A stretch of 17,176 nucleotides of DNA from DATLFI01 sp035524895. GTDB lineage: Bacteria; Acidobacteriota; Thermoanaerobaculia; Multivoradales; Multivoraceae. A model generated the notes under the pieces. The model saw nothing but the letters and a program-made list of their open reading frames with translations. It did not search any database and was not told the DNA's origin. Where the stretch lies: assembly GCA_035524895.1 (NCBI GenBank), contig DATLFI010000057.1, forward strand, positions 1 through 17,176, given 5' to 3'. Shown piece by piece: positions 14,774 through 17,176 of this stretch; the stretch's first letter is position 1, and each line of letters starts with the position of its first letter. The translations under genes and the position numbers were made by a program.

Positions 14774-15844
14774 CTACAACAGCCCGCTCTTCTCGATGGA
14801 CTGGAGAGTGGGCTCCAGGTTCTCGGACAGGGCGGCGAAGTCGACGCGAGCCAGCGGCAGGGACTCGAGGGGCGGGAGCGCCACCGGCGGCGAGACACCT
14901 GCCGCCAGCGGGTACTCGAAGGTCTCCTCCGCGAAGTAGCGCTGGGCCGCTTCTCCGAGCAGGTACTCCACCAGGCGCGCCGCTGCAGGATCGTCGGACA
15001 ACAGAGCGACCCCGGCCACATTGACGAAGCTCGAGACGTCGCCCGCCGGCATGAAGAAGTTCTTCGCCGGAGCGTCGGGGCGCTCGCGGAGCGCCTGCCA
15101 GAGGTAGTAGTGGTTGACGAGGCCGAAGTCGATCTCGCCGGCGATGACGGCATCGACGATCGCGCGGTTGTTCGCATAGCGACGGGGCCGGTTCTCCACC
15201 AGCGCAGCCAGCCAGCGATCCAGGGCCTCAGCCCCGGCCACCGCTCGAAAGACGGCCAGGTGAGCCTGGAAGGAGGCGTTGGCCGGCGCCACACCGAAGC
15301 GCCCCCGATATTTCGGATCCAGCACCTGCTGCAGGTCCTGTGGCAGCTCCGCCTCCGAGATGCGCTCGGTCCCATAGACCACCACGCGGGCGCGGCCCGA
15401 GACTCCGACCCAGTCGCCGCGATCGGACCGCAACTCGGGAGCCACTCGCTCGAGCTGGTCTTGGTCGAGAGGACGCAGGCGCCCCGCCCTCGACAACGCA
15501 CCGAGCGCCGCCGCGTCCTGCGACAGGAACGCATCGGCCGGCGTGCGCGCACCTTCTTCGAGCAGCGTCGCGGCGAGCTCCGGGCTCCCGGCGTAGCGCA
15601 CCGCGACCGAGATCCCGGTCTCGCGCTCGAAACGTTCGAGCAGAGGGCCGATCAGGGACTCGGCGCGCCCTGAGTAGAGCGTGACGGAGCCCTCGGCTCG
15701 ACCTCCGGCGGCGCTCCCGTCGCCGCCCGGGCTCGTGCCTCCGCAGGCGATGCTGAACGCGAGGACTGCGAGCGGCAGGGCGCGAAGGAATTCGCCGGAC
15801 CACTGACCCCATGTAGGAGATCTCTGACTCTGCATCGACGCCAT
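14774..15844 (-). CDS. Iron(III) ABC-transporter-type substrate-binding lipoprotein (FbpA/FutA-like)
   Basis: This periplasmic solute-binding protein is of the type that captures Fe3+ (extracellular solute-binding family 1, FbpA/FutA/AfuA group). The product has 356 residues from ATG at 15844, supported by AGGAG 8 nt upstream. The frame stays open much further upstream but overlaps the preceding gene in another frame. The signal peptide ends at C34 (FSIACGG), followed by a Gly/Ser linker, indicating a lipoprotein. The mature domain starts SVTLYSGRAESLIGPLLERFERETGI. The hallmark adjacent tyrosines are Y246/Y247 in VNHYYLW, after AIVDAVIAGEIDFG, with Y84 near the N-terminus as a further possible ligand. 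No permease or ATPase gene is adjacent in this window. Binding of another anion or cation cannot be excluded. It lies between a DUF432-like gene and the sensor kinase. Confidence 0.88.
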   Translation of the reverse strand: MASMQSQRSPTWGQWSGEFLRALPLAVLAFSIACGGTSPGGDGSAAGGRAEGSVTLYSGRAESLIGPLLERFERETGISVAVRYAGSPELAATLLEEGARTPADAFLSQDAAALGALSRAGRLRPLDQDQLERVAPELRSDRGDWVGVSGRARVVVYGTERISEAELPQDLQQVLDPKYRGRFGVAPANASFQAHLAVFRAVAGAEALDRWLAALVENRPRRYANNRAIVDAVIAGEIDFGLVNHYYLWQALRERPDAPAKNFFMPAGDVSSFVNVAGVALLSDDPAAARLVEYLLGEAAQRYFAEETFEYPLAAGVSPPVALPPLESLPLARVDFAALSENLEPTLQSIEKSGLL

Positions 15845-15896
15845 GGAACAGACTCCTGCAGGAAAGGGGTGGAAGCTGCCGGCGCGCGGCGAGATC

Positions 15897-16748
15897 TCAA
15901 TCACCCAAGAAAGTCGCCAGCGCCTTCCGCTGGAAAGCGCGGATCGCGCTCCGGGGAGGTGGCGGCTGCCGCGCTTCGCCGAGCCGCTCGGCTCCCGCTG
16001 CTGCCGACGGCCGACCGGACACGATCTCCTGCACCGCGTGCTCGCCAGCCTCCTCATGCTCGAGACGAATCGCCTCGGTCCACAGCCGGCCATCGGGAGC
16101 CGCGTAGAGCGACAGGTGCGGTGCGGGAATGCGCAGGAAGCTGAGCTCCAGGGGGTCGTCGGTGTGGTTCTCGATCTGGGTCTCGGTGATCGCCAGATCG
16201 GAGCGAGCCTCCGTGCCATCGAGACCGATGCGGGCACTGGTGGGCACCGCGTAGCACAGCTCGCCGGCATCCGGCGCCGGTCCGAACCAGGTGTCGGTGG
16301 GCCGCACCACCGGCACGCTAAGGAGCCTGGTTCCGGCCGCAACCACCTCGACCCAGACCGGCGTCCCGGCGTACACCGTGGCGCGCTGGCGTGCCGCGAT
16401 GGAGAGCAGGCTGCGTGGTCGGGCGATCACGTCGCGGTCCGCAAGGCCGGGGCGTACCAGGACCTCCTCGGGGCACGCGTCGAACAGGTGTCGGGTGATG
16501 GCCTGGGCATTCGCGGCGTCGGGTGGGTCGACCCCCGCTCCGATCCGCCATGCACCGGCGGCGATGCGAGGTTCCGCCTCTGTCTTTGCGACGCTCCGAT
16601 GCGCCACCCACCACTCGGACCTGAGCCGGTGCAGGTGGAGCTCGAAAGAGGCCAGGCGACCGACGGCGGATTCACCGTCGCGCAGCCGCACCACACGCCA
16701 CCAAGCAGACGCCCCCGCCGCTGATCCACTTGTCGTCGCTACGCCCAT
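15897..16748 (-). CDS. Uncharacterised protein resembling DUF432
   Basis: This is a predicted soluble 283-residue protein without signal peptide or membrane segment. I recognise it tentatively as DUF432-like from an arrangement of conserved motifs. These are a stretch around 97-115 (EVLVRPGLADRDVIARPRS), beta-rich TPVWVEVV (129-136), PTDTWFGPAPDAGELCYAVPTSAR (150-173), NHTDDPLELSFLRIPAPHLSLYA (194-216) and LWTEAI (222-227). The tail from about 235 is low-complexity. ATG at 16748 is preferred because GGAG lies 8 nt upstream. A GTG three codons earlier has poor spacing. It is divergent from a MscS-type channel gene, a pairing I associate from memory with DUF432. Its stop is 52 nt before the binding-protein gene on the same strand, so cotranscription is possible. 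No biochemical function is known to me. Confidence 0.75.
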   Translation of the reverse strand: MGVATTSGSAAGASAWWRVVRLRDGESAVGRLASFELHLHRLRSEWWVAHRSVAKTEAEPRIAAGAWRIGAGVDPPDAANAQAITRHLFDACPEEVLVRPGLADRDVIARPRSLLSIAARQRATVYAGTPVWVEVVAAGTRLLSVPVVRPTDTWFGPAPDAGELCYAVPTSARIGLDGTEARSDLAITETQIENHTDDPLELSFLRIPAPHLSLYAAPDGRLWTEAIRLEHEEAGEHAVQEIVSGRPSAAAGAERLGEARQPPPPRSAIRAFQRKALATFLGD

Positions 16749-16801
16749 GCCAGCCACTCCGCGCCTTACTCTCTAAGTGCCGTCGCGGCGCCACGACCCA
16801 C

Positions 16802-16827
16802 CCTTCAGCCTGTCGATACACTGAAGG
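16802..16827. promoter_or_regulatory. Inverted repeat in the divergent DUF432-like/MscS intergenic region
   Basis: CCTTCAG (16802-16808) and CTGAAGG (16821-16827) are exact inverted repeats separated by 12 nt. They sit in the 189-nt region between the divergent starts at 16748 and 16938. The site could bind a dimeric regulator acting on both genes. The arms are short, and no convincing promoter hexamers were found to anchor it, so chance is possible. Confidence 0.35.
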
Positions 16828-16937
16828 CATGTCCGGAAGCCGCCCGCAAGGCGAGGATTCTACGGGGCGGCGGGTTCCGCCGCCGAGATCGGCGGCGTCA
16901 GAATCGCCTGAGCCCCTGGAACCACGGGAGCCCGAGA

Positions 16938-17176
16938 ATGCCGAGTTGGTCCGACCTCGACTGGCGCGCCCTGATCACCTCCGAGACCGCCGCGCAGGCG
17001 CTGCGCGCCACGCTCCTCGTTGGACTCGGGCTGCTGCTCGCGAAGCTCCTCAGTCGAGCGGCCGCGCGCGTGCTGCGGACGCATCCGCCGCAGCTCACGA
17101 TGCTGGTGCGGAGGCTGGTGTTCGGCCTGGTGCTCGGGCTCTTCGTGGCCGCCACCCTGCGCCAGCTCGGCTTCGA
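16938..17176 (+). CDS. MscS-type mechanosensitive ion channel (N-terminal part, runs off window)
   Basis: An open frame starts with ATG at 16938, preceded by GGGAG about 8 nt upstream, and remains open to the window end, giving 79 codons. The visible part is an N-terminal MPSWSDLDW segment, a first hydrophobic helix (about 22-38, RATLLVGLGLLLAKLL), an Arg/Ala stretch and a second helix (about 58-73). It ends ATLRQLGF, the phrase typical of the helix before the MscS pore region. The pore helix and the beta domain lie beyond the window, so the subtype cannot be given. Such channels open under membrane tension to release solutes during hypo-osmotic shock. It is divergent from the DUF432-like gene. 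Confidence 0.75.
   Translation, partial: MPSWSDLDWRALITSETAAQALRATLLVGLGLLLAKLLSRAAARVLRTHPPQLTMLVRRLVFGLVLGLFVAATLRQLGF

Noticed and set aside
13921..15673. Long frames on both strands across the kinase and binding-protein genes
   Set aside because: These are low-complexity Arg/Ala/Ser shadows. The kinase motifs and the FbpA-like motifs lie in the annotated frames.
15845..16342. 166-codon N-terminal extension of the binding-protein frame
   Set aside because: It overlaps the DUF432-like gene in a different frame, shows no similarity, and would bury a clear signal peptide and its AGGAG-supported ATG at 15844.
16864..16895. GC-rich inverted repeats (CGGCGG/CCGCCG) before the MscS-type gene
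   Set aside because: There is no T-tract and several overlapping alternative pairings exist. They are most likely by-products of GC-rich composition.

Overview
The window is GC-rich bacterial chromosome with densely packed genes. Two predicted lipoproteins, an FkpA/Mip-type prolyl isomerase and a two-component system suggest a Gram-negative organism. Base composition, gene order and short simple-sequence repeats in several gaps would fit an acidobacterial (Thermoanaerobaculia-like) or deltaproteobacterial/myxobacterial lineage. That placement is an impression, not a proof.

Region 1 (about 198-9911, + strand) is a branched-chain amino acid supra-operon: leader peptide and attenuator, then ilvE, ilvB, ilvH, ilvC, leuA, leuC, leuD, leuB. 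It encodes acetolactate synthase (both subunits), ketol-acid reductoisomerase, the branched-chain aminotransferase and the complete leucine branch. Dihydroxyacid dehydratase (ilvD) and threonine deaminase (ilvA) are absent and must lie elsewhere. The best find is just upstream of ilvE. A 51-codon leader ORF (251-406) carries an Ile/Val/Leu-rich run, and its stop codon sits in one arm of a 12-of-13-bp antiterminator. That antiterminator excludes a perfect 10-bp intrinsic terminator followed by a T-tract. This is a textbook ribosome-mediated attenuator able to read all three branched-chain amino acids at once, which suits an operon serving all three.

Region 2 (9921-12774) holds uppP (undecaprenyl-diphosphate phosphatase, - strand, convergent with leuB). 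Divergent from it is an FKBP-type lipoprotein isomerase. Next comes a two-gene ArsR-type regulator/SRPBCC unit preceded by a perfect 11-bp inverted repeat, which overlaps the presumed promoter and the putative TTG start codon and so looks like an autoregulatory operator.

Region 3 (12781-16748, - strand) reads, in transcription order: a 283-aa protein resembling DUF432, an iron(III)-binding FbpA/FutA-like lipoprotein without any transporter genes, a membrane histidine kinase, and an OmpR-family response regulator whose start overlaps the kinase stop. The binding protein next to the kinase suggests a possible three-component sensor. At the right edge a MscS-type mechanosensitive channel gene starts on the + strand, divergent from the DUF432-like gene, and runs off the window.

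No tRNA, rRNA, CRISPR array, transposase or integrase gene was seen.
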